From the NCBI RefSeq assembly GCF_020911865.1, contig NZ_CP087131.1, positions 3,782,001-3,846,000 on the forward strand: DNA of 64,000 nt, in the 5' to 3' direction. Position 1 is the first letter of the stretch. Every line of letters begins with the position of its first letter. A program made the position numbers and the translations under genes. The notes under the pieces are model-generated. The model saw only the letters and a program-made list of their open reading frames with translations. It was not told where the DNA came from and did not search any database. Shown in pieces: positions 41,801-50,612 of the stretch. The DNA comes from Chryseobacterium sp. C-71. Lineage in GTDB: Bacteria; Bacteroidota; Bacteroidia; Flavobacteriales; Weeksellaceae.

Positions 41801-42361
41801 ATGAGGATTTACATAAAATATATGGTCAGTCTGCGATGTAAAATGATGGTGCAGAAAGAAATCGAGCAGCTGGGCTTAAAGAATGCTGTTGTCAACCTTG
41901 GTACAGTTGATATTCCCGCTGGAATTACAAATGAGCAGCTGGAAGTTTTCAGAATAAAATTAGCGCATCTCGGACTTGAACTTTTAGACGACAAAAAAAG
42001 TATTTTAATTGAAAAAATTAAAAATACAATTACAGAAATGGTTCATAATGCCCATGAACAGCCAAAAGAAAATTACTCAGAATATTTAAGTGAAAAACTG
42101 GGTTACGATTACACTTATCTGTCAAATGTGTTTTCTGAAGTGAATGGTTATACGATACAACATTTTATCATCATCAATAAGATTGAAAAGGTAAAAGAAT
42201 TGCTGTTATATAACGAACTAAACCTTACCGAAATTGCCTATAAACTCAATTACAGCAGTGTTTCGCATCTTTCTTATCAATTTAAAAAGATTACCGGTCT
42301 GTCGCCATCTTTCTACAAAAGTTTAAAGCAAAAAAGACTAAAAAATCTTGAAGATTTATAG
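41801..42361 (+). CDS. AraC family transcriptional regulator
   Basis: 186 residues. The N-terminal part (IYIKYMVSLRCKMMVQKEIEQLGL, then a small regulatory region, about 1-85) is conserved in a flavobacterial subfamily. The C-terminal AraC HTH spans about 90-178 with two helix-turn-helices (FSEYLSEKLGYDYTYLSNVF type, then LNLTEIAYKLNYSSVSHLSYQFKKITG). The ATG at 41801 is used because the N-terminal motif begins right there. Cytoplasmic. It is divergent from GT14 and may regulate it or genes elsewhere; a target is not evident. Confidence 0.92.
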   Translation: MRIYIKYMVSLRCKMMVQKEIEQLGLKNAVVNLGTVDIPAGITNEQLEVFRIKLAHLGLELLDDKKSILIEKIKNTITEMVHNAHEQPKENYSEYLSEKLGYDYTYLSNVFSEVNGYTIQHFIIINKIEKVKELLLYNELNLTEIAYKLNYSSVSHLSYQFKKITGLSPSFYKSLKQKRLKNLEDL

Positions 42362-42681
42362 GTAATGTGTGATTTATGTAAGTTTAATATTTATTTATGT
42401 AACCTTTGCATCTCATTATTGACCCATCTTTGTACTGTGAAATAAATACCATAAGACTGTTCTTCAAATAAAATGAAAGAAGTTTAAAGTAATTACAGCA
42501 CATCAGAGTTATATATTACAGTAACTCAGTTATAAAGTTTATCCAGAAAATATTCTTCGAAAAGAAATTCCAGTTTCTATATTGAGTTCCCCAAAAATTA
42601 TAATTCCCCAAAGAATACCATTAATAAAGTTTCCGAACGTTATTTTAACAAAGGAGAGCCGCAACTCGGCAATCAAATACT
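42362..42681. other. Intergenic region before the DEAD-like gene
   Basis: 320 bp of AT-rich DNA with no supported ORF. Just before the next gene there is a possible ribosome-site context (AAAGGAGAGCCGCAACTCGGC) containing a 4- to 6-bp hairpin, which might act as a thermosensitive leader, as cold-shock transcripts often have. This is speculative. Confidence 0.4.
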
Positions 42682-43326
42682 ATGAGTTTTAAGAATTTAA
42701 ACTTAATCAATCCCATCGTTCGTGCCGCTACAGAAGCAGGATGTCCGAAGCCTACAGAATTGCAGACTAGAATTATTCCGCAAATCTTAAATGGTAAAGA
42801 TGTTTTATGCATAATTCCCCGCGGAACAGAAAGGATGACTTCTTTTACAATGCCGGTTCTACAGGCACTGAAAAAGAACAATCCGGATCATAATGACACG
42901 AGGGTTTTGGTTCTGACGCCTACTAAAGAAACGGTGTTAGAGATTGAGAAAAATTTTGAAATTTATACCAAATATTTGCCTTTATCACAGCTTTCTGTGT
43001 ATGAAGGGATTTCAAACGGAACACAGTTATCTTCCTTGAGAAGAAGATTAGATGTATTGATTGCGACTCCTGAAAAATTAATGGAACTTGATGATCAGAG
43101 GCACATCAGCCTTTCGAAGATAGAAGTTCTGATTATAGATGATATCGAAATTTTATTGAAGGACAAGAGCAATGAGCTTAAAAAACTGATCAGTAAACTT
43201 CCGATAAAAAGACAAAATATTCTTTTTTCATCGATTATCTCGGCAGAAGTCACTACCTTCGCAGACAAGATTATAGATGGAGGAGTACAGATTAAGAGAA
43301 CAACCGTCTATTCAGCTGTTTCTTGA
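42682..43326 (+). CDS. Degenerate DEAD-box helicase N-domain protein
   Basis: 214 residues equal to the first RecA-like domain of a RhlE-type helicase: Q-motif region (GCPKPTELQTRIIPQILNGKD), motif I place has PRGTERMTSF instead of QTGTGKTAAF (no Walker Lys), motif Ia VLVLTPTKE, motif Ib near IATPEKL, motif II IDDIEILL instead of DEAD, motif III place SSI instead of SAT. Every catalytic motif is lost and the second RecA domain is absent, yet the frame is intact. This is a pseudo-helicase that may still bind RNA or partners. A cold-shock protein gene follows by 70 bp. Confidence 0.85.
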   Translation: MSFKNLNLINPIVRAATEAGCPKPTELQTRIIPQILNGKDVLCIIPRGTERMTSFTMPVLQALKKNNPDHNDTRVLVLTPTKETVLEIEKNFEIYTKYLPLSQLSVYEGISNGTQLSSLRRRLDVLIATPEKLMELDDQRHISLSKIEVLIIDDIEILLKDKSNELKKLISKLPIKRQNILFSSIISAEVTTFADKIIDGGVQIKRTTVYSAVS

Positions 43327-43396
43327 AATAATAAAAGTAAAAGTTTAATCTTAGAATTAGACACCCAATAATAAAACAATTTTTAATACCAATACA

Positions 43397-43591
43397 ATGC
43401 AACAAGGCACAGTAAAATTTTTTAACGAAACAAAAGGTTTCGGATTTATTTCTCCAGCAGAAGGAGGACAAGACATTTTTGTACATTCTTCAGGATTGAA
43501 CACTAAAATGATTCGTGAGAATGATAAAGTAGTTTTCGACGTAGAAAAAAGCGAAAAAGGATTAAATGCAGTTAACGTAAGACTTGCATAA
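43397..43591 (+). CDS. Cold shock protein CspA family
   Basis: 64 residues, one cold-shock domain. RNP1 KGFGFI (about 14-19) and RNP2 DIFVHSS (about 27-33) are intact; length is usual. It binds single-stranded RNA and DNA and acts as an RNA chaperone at low temperature or in growth. Just downstream of the degenerate DEAD-box gene, with its own terminator. In many flavobacteria the pair of csp and DEAD-like gene is conserved (family knowledge, not checked). Confidence 0.95.
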   Translation: MQQGTVKFFNETKGFGFISPAEGGQDIFVHSSGLNTKMIRENDKVVFDVEKSEKGLNAVNVRLA

Positions 43592-43610
43592 TCGATATAT
43601 ATCGTAAAAG

Positions 43611-43641
43611 AAAAGCTGCTTCGCAAGAGGCAGCTTTTTTT
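43611..43641 (+). terminator. Intrinsic terminator of csp
   Basis: AAAGCTGC/GCAGCTTT stem with a 10-nt loop, then TTTTTTTAT, 20 bp after the stop. Confidence 0.88.
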
Positions 43642-43669
43642 ATGCTTAAATTGTAAGAGGCTTTAGATT

Positions 43670-44011
43670 TTAATTTTCAATAACGAAAGCAGTCAGCTCA
43701 TCCATTTTATTGTTTTTAAATCTCCAGACGTCGCAGTAAGAATATTCTACTGTTTTTCCGTCCCCGTTTTTCATGCTTATTTTTCCGACAGCAGTTACAA
43801 AATCGTTCTCAGCAATGAGATGGTCAACCATGAATTTTGGAGGTTCTGAGTAAGCTTTTCTCATATATTCACGAACTTTATTTTTACCGTTAAGAATCTG
43901 ATCACCTACGAAAGTCCATTTTGTATCTTCTGTGCAGAATGATAAAAATCCTTCGTAATCGCCTTCTGTAATCAACGAATTGGCTTTTTGCAGTATTTCT
44001 TTATTATTCAT
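43670..44011 (-). CDS. SnoaL/NTF2-like protein
   Basis: About 113 residues from ATG 44009-44011; a longer in-frame N-terminus would overlap the kinase gene. NTF2-fold pattern: two helices (NKEILQKANSLITEGDYEGFLS), FCTEDTKWTFVGD, MRKAYSEPPKFMVDHLIAEND, VTAVGKISMKN, YCDVWRFKNNKMDELTAFV. These form a cone-shaped pocket for a ligand or isomerase. Role unknown. It begins 39 bp after the kinase stop and may share its transcript. Confidence 0.8.
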   Translation of the reverse strand: MNNKEILQKANSLITEGDYEGFLSFCTEDTKWTFVGDQILNGKNKVREYMRKAYSEPPKFMVDHLIAENDFVTAVGKISMKNGDGKTVEYSYCDVWRFKNNKMDELTAFVIEN

Positions 44012-44049
44012 TACTTTAGGGTTATAAATGTGTAATAAACTTTTTAAAA

Positions 44050-46191
44050 CTAATTTGCAGTAACATTCATTGGCAAAGTAAACCAAAAGCTGCTTCCTTC
44101 TCCCAAAACACTATCCACACCTATTTCTCCGCCATGACGCTTGATGATTTCTGCAGAAATATACAAACCCAATCCCAGGCCAGAGTAGGTTTTACCTTTA
44201 TGGTTGGCTCTGTAGTATCTGTCAAACAATAAGGGCTGAATTTCGGGGTCGATACCGTCGCCATGATCCTTTACTGTTATTTTTACACAGTCTTCCAGTT
44301 GATTTACAATAAGATGAATCTCTTTTGATAGAGGCGCATATTTTACAGCGTTATTTACAAAATTCACGACCACTTGGTCAATTCGCTGCTCGTCTGCGAA
44401 AATAGTTGCATCAAGGTCACCTTTTACAATTAAATGATGTTTTCCGGTAATTCTAATGTCGTCACAACACGTTCCGAGCATTTCTGAAACGGTAAATACT
44501 TCTTTTGTCAGTTCTAGATTACCACCACTCAACCGTTTGATATTTAATAAATCATCTACAAGAGTGCTTAGTTTATCTAAACTCCTTGATGACTGATCGA
44601 TTAATTTAGGAACCATCTCATGAGTAGGCTTATCTTTTAGTCTCATAAGAAGCTGGATGCTTGCTTTTAAACTTGTAATAGGTGTTTTGAGTTCGTGGCT
44701 TGCAATAGAAAGGAAGTCGTCTTTTTGAGCTTCATAATTCTTTCTTTTTGTAATATCAACGGTTACGCCAATCATATTGGTGGCAGTCCCAGTTTCATCA
44801 AAGCTTAAAATACCGGATGCGTTGATCCAGTGTAGTGATTCATCTGGCCATCTAACCAGATATTCTGCATTAAAGGGTGAATGATTTTCTATCGACTGAT
44901 TTATTTTTTCTTTCAGATTATCTCGATATTCGGGAAGAATAATTTGCATCAGATTATCAAAATCAAATGTATAATCACTAGGCAAACCATAATTTGCTTT
45001 GCATTGAGATGAAGAATTTATTTTTCCAGTGATTAAATCTAAATTATAAGAACCCAGCTGACCTGCATACAAAGCAATTTCAAGCTGCTGATTAAGTTCT
45101 TCTAGTTCATATTTTTTATTGATACGCTCTGTCACTTCATTAGCGATGACAATGATAGCAACAGTTTTATCATCTTCATCTTTCAAAGGTTCATAGATGA
45201 AATCAAAATAGCATTCCTTTAAAACTCCGTCAGATTCTAATTTTACGGGTGCTGTGTCACCGATATAGGAGTTACCAGAAGTGAAAACATCTGCAAGAAT
45301 ATCCAGATAGGGTTGTTCTTTCAGTTTAGGTAAAGCCTCTGCCAACGGTTGACCGATTATTTTCTGGTCTTTACCCCAAATTTTGAGAATCATATCATTG
45401 GCAACCTCAATTTTAAGTTCACTTCCTGCTAAAATCCCAAAAGCCACAGGTGCTTTACTGATGAATGATTTCAGACGAAGTTCACTGGTCTGAAGATTCT
45501 TATTAAGCTGAACAGTAAGATCATATGATTTGCTTACGTTTTCATTGGCGGTGTTCAGTTCTTCATTGGTGGCTTCCATTTCTTCGTTGATGGCAGCGAG
45601 TTCTTCAACGGCTGATTCCAGATCAAGCTGAATACTGTTGAGTCTGAGATTTGATTTTTGTAACTCATCAATTGTATCTAAGGATGATCTTCTAAGCTCA
45701 ATCTGATCCATTGCAACTTTGGCAAGATCTTCGAGAATCTTTCTGTCTGCCAGACTAAATTCTCTTGTTTTCTGATCAATAACACAAAGGGTTCCTATCA
45801 AAAATCCGTCATGGGTAATCAGCGGAGCGCCTGCATAAAATCTTAAACCAAAATCTCCTATAACGTTCGGGTTTGCCATGAGGCAAGGTTCTTTCAATGC
45901 ATCTTCGAAAACGGTTACTTCTTTATCCAAAACTGCCAATGCACAGAGACTTTTTCCCCTGTTGGCTTCTTTGGCTTTTCCCATTCCTATATTTGCTTTA
46001 AAAAATACAGATTCTGCATCTACCAAAGAAAGGAGGGAAATAGGTACATTGAATATTTGTGTCGCCAGTCTGGCGATTCCGTCGAAACTTTCTTCTGAAG
46101 GAGAATCAGTAATTCTGTAGCGTTTTAGGGCTTCAAGGCGGTCTGCCTCATTTTCGGGCACGATGTTTATGCCAAAGGTATTCTCAATCAT
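44050..46191 (-). CDS. GAF-PAS-PAS sensor histidine kinase
   Basis: 713 residues, no membrane segment, so cytoplasmic. GAF (about 22-165), coiled coil (about 170-240, many Glu/Asn), PAS (245-355), PAS (370-482, VRWPDESLHWINASG), HisKA with DDFLSIASHELKTPI and phosphoacceptor H499, and HATPase (N-box NFVNNAVKYAP, DHGDGIDPE, GLGLGLYIS). A GAF with SLLSLVDAE and FYAGAPLITHDGFLIGTLCVID is the light/redox-type. No response regulator is next to it. It is divergent from the LOV kinase and shares the same HisKA sequence, so both are paralogs. Confidence 0.92.
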   Translation of the reverse strand: MIENTFGINIVPENEADRLEALKRYRITDSPSEESFDGIARLATQIFNVPISLLSLVDAESVFFKANIGMGKAKEANRGKSLCALAVLDKEVTVFEDALKEPCLMANPNVIGDFGLRFYAGAPLITHDGFLIGTLCVIDQKTREFSLADRKILEDLAKVAMDQIELRRSSLDTIDELQKSNLRLNSIQLDLESAVEELAAINEEMEATNEELNTANENVSKSYDLTVQLNKNLQTSELRLKSFISKAPVAFGILAGSELKIEVANDMILKIWGKDQKIIGQPLAEALPKLKEQPYLDILADVFTSGNSYIGDTAPVKLESDGVLKECYFDFIYEPLKDEDDKTVAIIVIANEVTERINKKYELEELNQQLEIALYAGQLGSYNLDLITGKINSSSQCKANYGLPSDYTFDFDNLMQIILPEYRDNLKEKINQSIENHSPFNAEYLVRWPDESLHWINASGILSFDETGTATNMIGVTVDITKRKNYEAQKDDFLSIASHELKTPITSLKASIQLLMRLKDKPTHEMVPKLIDQSSRSLDKLSTLVDDLLNIKRLSGGNLELTKEVFTVSEMLGTCCDDIRITGKHHLIVKGDLDATIFADEQRIDQVVVNFVNNAVKYAPLSKEIHLIVNQLEDCVKITVKDHGDGIDPEIQPLLFDRYYRANHKGKTYSGLGLGLYISAEIIKRHGGEIGVDSVLGEGSSFWFTLPMNVTAN

Positions 46192-46499
46192 TCTGACCGT
46201 ATTACAGTTGGAGTAAAGGTAAATCTTAAATTACCAATAACCAAGACTTTATTTTAAGCTGTTTTTTTATGTTAAATTTAGAATGATGATCGATACTCAA
46301 TTTTTCATCTATTAAATCCATTTTTTTTAATTAAATGATAATTCTATTTAATAATCATTTAAATTAAAGCAAATTTGAAATTTTGAAAATCTTTTATGCT
46401 ATGGGCATAGTATTTGGTTTATGAAATTATCTGAAGATAAGAATGATGAATATTTTAACTTTCTTATTTTGGAAATAGTGTTAATAAAATAGCTAAGAA
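46192..46499. other. Divergent promoter region between two histidine kinases
   Basis: 308 bp of AT-rich DNA. It contains an interrupted dyad AAATGAT/ATCATTT (about 46334-46363) and CTATGGGCATAG (about 46399-46410), candidate operators. No ORF was supported. The LOV kinase begins at the very end with TTG. Confidence 0.45.
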
Positions 46500-48053
46500 T
46501 TGGAAACATCACATAACGCCCGCCCCGATCATCGGAGTAACTTAGGGACTCATCTTGATCTTTATCTTAAAGCACTCAATTCTGCCAATTCGGGTATTAT
46601 CATTACTGACAATATGCAACCAGACAATCCGATTATCTATTGCAATAAAGCATTTGAAACGATTAGCGGTTACAGACATAACGAAATCATCGGTCACAAC
46701 TGTCGGTTTCTGCAATTACAAGACAGAATGCAGCCTGAAAGAAATGAGCTTAGAGAAGCTATAAAAAATGGAAAAGAATGCAGAGTTGAAATCAGAAATT
46801 ACAGGAAAAACGGTAAATTATTCTGGAATGAATTGTTTGTCTCCCCGGTTAAAAATGACAAAGATGAAATTACACATTTCATAGGAGTTCAAAATGACAT
46901 TACCGACCGTAAAAAAGCTGAACATGAACTGAGAGAAGAAAAAGCTTCGGTAGAAAGAAAAATTATGGACAGAACGAAAGAGCTGGTTGATAATGAAATT
47001 TTTCTTTCAAGTATTATCCAGACAGTCAGAGAGAGCTTATTGGTTCTAGATGCAAATTACAAGGTTCTAAGTGCCAACAGTCATTTTTTACATACCTTTA
47101 AAGTAACTTCAGAAGATACGGTAGGAGTATTATTATTTGAGCTCGGAAACCACCAATGGGATATCGATCCGCTTAGAGAACTTTTACTAAAAATATTACC
47201 AACAAACAATCCTGTGATTGATTTTGAAGTAGAGCACGATTTCCCGCATATTGGTAAAAAGATTATGCTGCTGAATGCCTATCGAATAGAGTTTGAGGGT
47301 CAGTATAAAGACAGAATTCTGATTGCCATCGAAGATATTACAGAAAAAAGAGAAACAGATCGCCGCAAAGACGATTTTCTTTCTATCGCAAGCCATGAAC
47401 TAAAGACTCCTTTAACTACTATTAAAGGTCTTGTGCAGCTTCTTCAAAGAATGCCACCTGAAGGTTCATCAGATAAATACATATCAACACTTGATAAAGT
47501 GGGAACTTATGTAGACAGGCTCAATAATTTGATTACAGAACTTTTAGATACCTCAAAAATACAGTCAGGGAATATAGAACTACACAATGAGCCATTTGAT
47601 GTTAATAAAACCATTCAGGATACAGTAGAAAATTTGTCTTTCGCAACTCCGGATTATAATATTATCTTGTCTGGCAATGCGGAAGCCGTAATTTTAGGTG
47701 ACGAACTTCAAATTTCGCAGGTGATAAATAATTTAATTTCCAATGCGATTAAATATTCTCCGGGTTCTGATAAAATTGAAGTTTATTTAAATAAAGTCGG
47801 AGATTTTGTGAAAATATCTGTCACTGATTACGGAATGGGAATCAGTCCGCAGGATAAAGCCAAAATTTTTGAGAGATTCTTCAGAGCTAGAGATATACAG
47901 AAAAAATTTCCAGGTTTAGGAATTGGTCTTTATATTTCTCACGAAATTATTGCCAATCACAAAGGAACGCTTTGGGTAGAAAGTGAAATAGGTAAAGGAT
48001 CAACTTTTAGCTTTACATTACCAATCATGAAAGATGAAAATAATGAACAATAA
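46500..48053 (+). CDS. LOV-domain blue-light sensor histidine kinase
   Basis: About 517 residues from TTG 46500: an in-frame stop lies at 46494 and the first ATG would cut the LOV domain. LOV domain residues about 20-135: GHNCRFLQ with photoactive C68, plus N100 (RNYRKNGKLFWN), N110 and Q131 (FIGVQNDIT), the set that binds flavin. A linker coiled coil, then a second PAS (about 165-283), then HisKA with H299 (DDFLSIASHELKTPL) and HATPase (NLISNAIKYSP, DYGMGISP, FPGLGIGLYIS). Blue light would make a Cys-flavin adduct and change kinase activity. The receiver protein gene overlaps its end. Confidence 0.92.
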   Translation: METSHNARPDHRSNLGTHLDLYLKALNSANSGIIITDNMQPDNPIIYCNKAFETISGYRHNEIIGHNCRFLQLQDRMQPERNELREAIKNGKECRVEIRNYRKNGKLFWNELFVSPVKNDKDEITHFIGVQNDITDRKKAEHELREEKASVERKIMDRTKELVDNEIFLSSIIQTVRESLLVLDANYKVLSANSHFLHTFKVTSEDTVGVLLFELGNHQWDIDPLRELLLKILPTNNPVIDFEVEHDFPHIGKKIMLLNAYRIEFEGQYKDRILIAIEDITEKRETDRRKDDFLSIASHELKTPLTTIKGLVQLLQRMPPEGSSDKYISTLDKVGTYVDRLNNLITELLDTSKIQSGNIELHNEPFDVNKTIQDTVENLSFATPDYNIILSGNAEAVILGDELQISQVINNLISNAIKYSPGSDKIEVYLNKVGDFVKISVTDYGMGISPQDKAKIFERFFRARDIQKKFPGLGIGLYISHEIIANHKGTLWVESEIGKGSTFSFTLPIMKDENNEQ

Positions 48054-48444
48054 AAAAATAATGGTCTGTGATGATGACCAAGGAATATTGGATGTTCTGC
48101 AAATGTTGCTGGAGTCTGAAGGGTATGAGGTTTTCACTGAAATCAACAGTACAAATCTGATTAAAGAGATAAAAACTGAACTTCCGGATTTGCTTTTATT
48201 GGATCTCTGGATGCCTGTTTTATCAGGAGATCAGGTTCTAAAAGCCATCAGAGCAACAGAAGAATTTGAGCATCTGCCGGTGATTGTACTTTCTGCAAGC
48301 GTAGACGGCAGCAGTATTGCCGGTAATGCGGGGGCTACAGATTTTGTTCCGAAACCTTTTGATATGGATGATCTTATTGCTAAGATTAGAGGGTTGCTGC
48401 CTTACTCGGATGAGGTTGATACGAAACTGGATTTGACTATATAA
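48034..48444 (+). CDS. Single-domain response regulator, partner of LOV kinase
   Basis: 136 residues: one receiver domain with CDDDQG near 12 (acidic pocket), LLLLDLWMPVLSG near 58-70 (phosphoacceptor Asp62), LSASVDGS near 94 and the conserved Lys in FVPKPFD near 112. No output domain, so it probably passes phosphate on, blocks a partner, or acts by protein contact as CheY-like proteins do. It overlaps the kinase frame by 20 bp (ATG 48034; ATG 48043 also possible), so the pair is translationally coupled. Confidence 0.93.
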   Translation: MKIMNNKKIMVCDDDQGILDVLQMLLESEGYEVFTEINSTNLIKEIKTELPDLLLLDLWMPVLSGDQVLKAIRATEEFEHLPVIVLSASVDGSSIAGNAGATDFVPKPFDMDDLIAKIRGLLPYSDEVDTKLDLTI

Positions 48445-48492
48445 TTATTTTTTTTATCATTTGACATGAAATCATTGTGAATATACAAACCA

Positions 48493-48885
<393 letters not shown>

Positions 48886-48950
48886 TTATACTGTTGAAAT
48901 TATAATTTCGATTGCTTTCTGATATTTATTTTTGTTTTAGATTTGCGGTA

Positions 48951-49223
48951 ATGTTCTACCTACTTTTAATAATCAATCTGATCACTTTCATAACCTTTGC
49001 CTTTGATAAATGGAAAGCGACCCAGCACAGAAGAAGAATATCAGAATTTTCTTTGCTAACCTTAACGTTTATTGGAGGGACAGTGGGAGCAGTCGTTGCA
49101 ATGCTGGTTTTCAGACATAAGGTTTCAAAGAAAAGCTTTTTGCTAAAACTGTGCGGAATTATTGTACTGCAGATTATTATTTTTATTGGATACCGGAACT
49201 GGGGTGTGGGAAGTTTTGAGTAG
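48951..49223 (+). CDS. DUF1294 membrane protein
   Basis: About 90 residues from ATG 48951 (earlier start adds a poor N-terminus). The DUF1294 signature TFAFDKWKATQHRRRISEFSLL (about 15-36), then GGTVGAVVAMLVFRHKVSKKSF. Three membrane helices at about 2-17, 38-55 and 63-80. It resembles the C-terminal half of cold-shock-domain membrane proteins, of unknown function. It is divergent from the neighbouring hypothetical gene. Confidence 0.85.
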   Translation: MFYLLLIINLITFITFAFDKWKATQHRRRISEFSLLTLTFIGGTVGAVVAMLVFRHKVSKKSFLLKLCGIIVLQIIIFIGYRNWGVGSFE

Positions 49224-49358
49224 ATTGAAAATCAGGAAGCTGACAACCAAAAACTGACAACCAACAACGAATTTAACACTTTTTAAATACCACATCACCA
49301 AGTCACGGCATTATATTTTCTTAGTCATTAGCATATAACACCAAAAAAATAAAATAAT

Positions 49359-49907
49359 ATGTCAAAGAAAATTGCAATCTTAGCAACACACGGATTTGAA
49401 GAAAGCGAATTAAAATCTCCCAAAGAACATTTAGAACAACAGGGTTGGACAGCACACATCGTAAGTCCAAAGGCTGGAACCATCAAAGCATGGGCAGAAA
49501 AAGATTGGGGACAAGAATACAACGTCGACAAAACTTTAGATGAGGTTTCTGCCTCAGAATATGACGCCTTGGTACTTCCGGGAGGAGTTATCAATCCGGA
49601 TCAGTTAAGAACAAACGAAAAAGCTTTGTCTTTTGTTCAGGATTTTTTCAAACAACACAAACCGGTCGCTGCCATCTGTCACGGGCCGCAAATTTTGATT
49701 AATGCAGGTGCTGTTGAAGGCAGAAATCTAACTTCTGTAGATTCCATTAGTATCGACCTTAAAAATGCAGGCGCACAATGGGAAGACAGTGAAGTAGTGG
49801 TAGACAATGGTTTGGTTACAAGCCGTACTCCCGAAGATCTTCCTGCCTTTAACGCAAAAATGGTGGAAGAAATTAATGAAGGGCAGCATGAAGATCAGAA
49901 TTTGTAA
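49359..49907 (+). CDS. PfpI/DJ-1 family type 1 glutamine amidotransferase-like protein
   Basis: 182 residues. Alpha/beta DJ-1 fold: LATHGFEESELKSPKE (about 7-22, conserved Glu), LVLPGGVINPDQLR (about 66-79), and AICHGPQILINAG with nucleophile Cys near 109 in the elbow and His110. These proteins deglycate glyoxal adducts or act as stress proteases or chaperones. Cytoplasmic, normal length. Preceded by about 100 bp with a CTGACAACCAA tandem. Deglycase activity is family-based. Confidence 0.92.
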   Translation: MSKKIAILATHGFEESELKSPKEHLEQQGWTAHIVSPKAGTIKAWAEKDWGQEYNVDKTLDEVSASEYDALVLPGGVINPDQLRTNEKALSFVQDFFKQHKPVAAICHGPQILINAGAVEGRNLTSVDSISIDLKNAGAQWEDSEVVVDNGLVTSRTPEDLPAFNAKMVEEINEGQHEDQNL

Positions 49908-50154
49908 TATTTTCTAGGTTCTTTTGCCTTGATGCAAAATGAATAAGACGTAAAATAATCTCAGCAAAATAAAATAAAGACGGAAAGCTTCTGATAAAAT
50001 TTAAAGTTTTATTAGGAGCTTTTCCCGCTTTCCACTATATATTTTGTTCCGCTTTGCTGCACAAAAGGATGCCGTTTCAATCGGGGCTAGGATTTTCGTT
50101 GTTCATTAAATATTTTAGAATATATTTACAACTGTTTAAGTTTTAAAAAGAACC

Positions 50155-50538
50155 ATGAAAAAAGTAACAGTTAATTTAATCATTGGAGCCGGATTAGTTT
50201 TAGGAACGGCAGCCTTATTTGGACAAAAATCTTTAAACACAATTACTCTAATTCATTTAATTGAAAAAAACGAAGGAACTGGTGTTGAAGGCACATGGAA
50301 AATCTATAAAATAGATGGAAAAGTTGTTAAGAATGAACTAACAAAAACATTTGCAGCCAACGGAGTATTGACTACTAAAATGTACAACGGTACTAAAAAG
50401 ACAAAATGGAAGATCGAAGATGGAAAGCTTTGTGTAAATGAAGTTGGTGATGAGTTCCAATGTTGCGAATATAAAGTAACAAAAACTACCCTTACATACA
50501 CTATTGAAGGGATGGAGTTAAGTTTCATTCGTAAATGA
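50155..50538 (+). CDS. Lipocalin-like secreted protein
   Basis: 127 residues with signal peptide (to ALFGQ). The mature beta-rich part (GTWKIYKIDGKVV, FAANGVLTTKMYNGTKKTKWKIEDGKL, LTYTIEGMELSFIRK) has the repeated strand and GxW pattern of lipocalin-like Bacteroidota domains. One Cys-Cys pair near 105. Ligand unknown. Followed by a good terminator and then an IS256 insertion. Confidence 0.75.
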   Translation: MKKVTVNLIIGAGLVLGTAALFGQKSLNTITLIHLIEKNEGTGVEGTWKIYKIDGKVVKNELTKTFAANGVLTTKMYNGTKKTKWKIEDGKLCVNEVGDEFQCCEYKVTKTTLTYTIEGMELSFIRK

Positions 50539-50567
50539 TAAATTCTGCTAAACAAATTTTAAAATAA

Positions 50568-50600
50568 AAATCCCCGACACTTACTAAGTAACGGGGATTT
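50568..50600 (+). terminator. Intrinsic terminator
   Basis: AAATCCCCG/CGGGGATTT stem with a 15-nt loop, followed by GCTG rather than a long U-run. 30 bp after the stop. The IS256 target site lies 5 bp after it. Confidence 0.75.
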
Positions 50601-50612
50601 GCTGTTAATATG

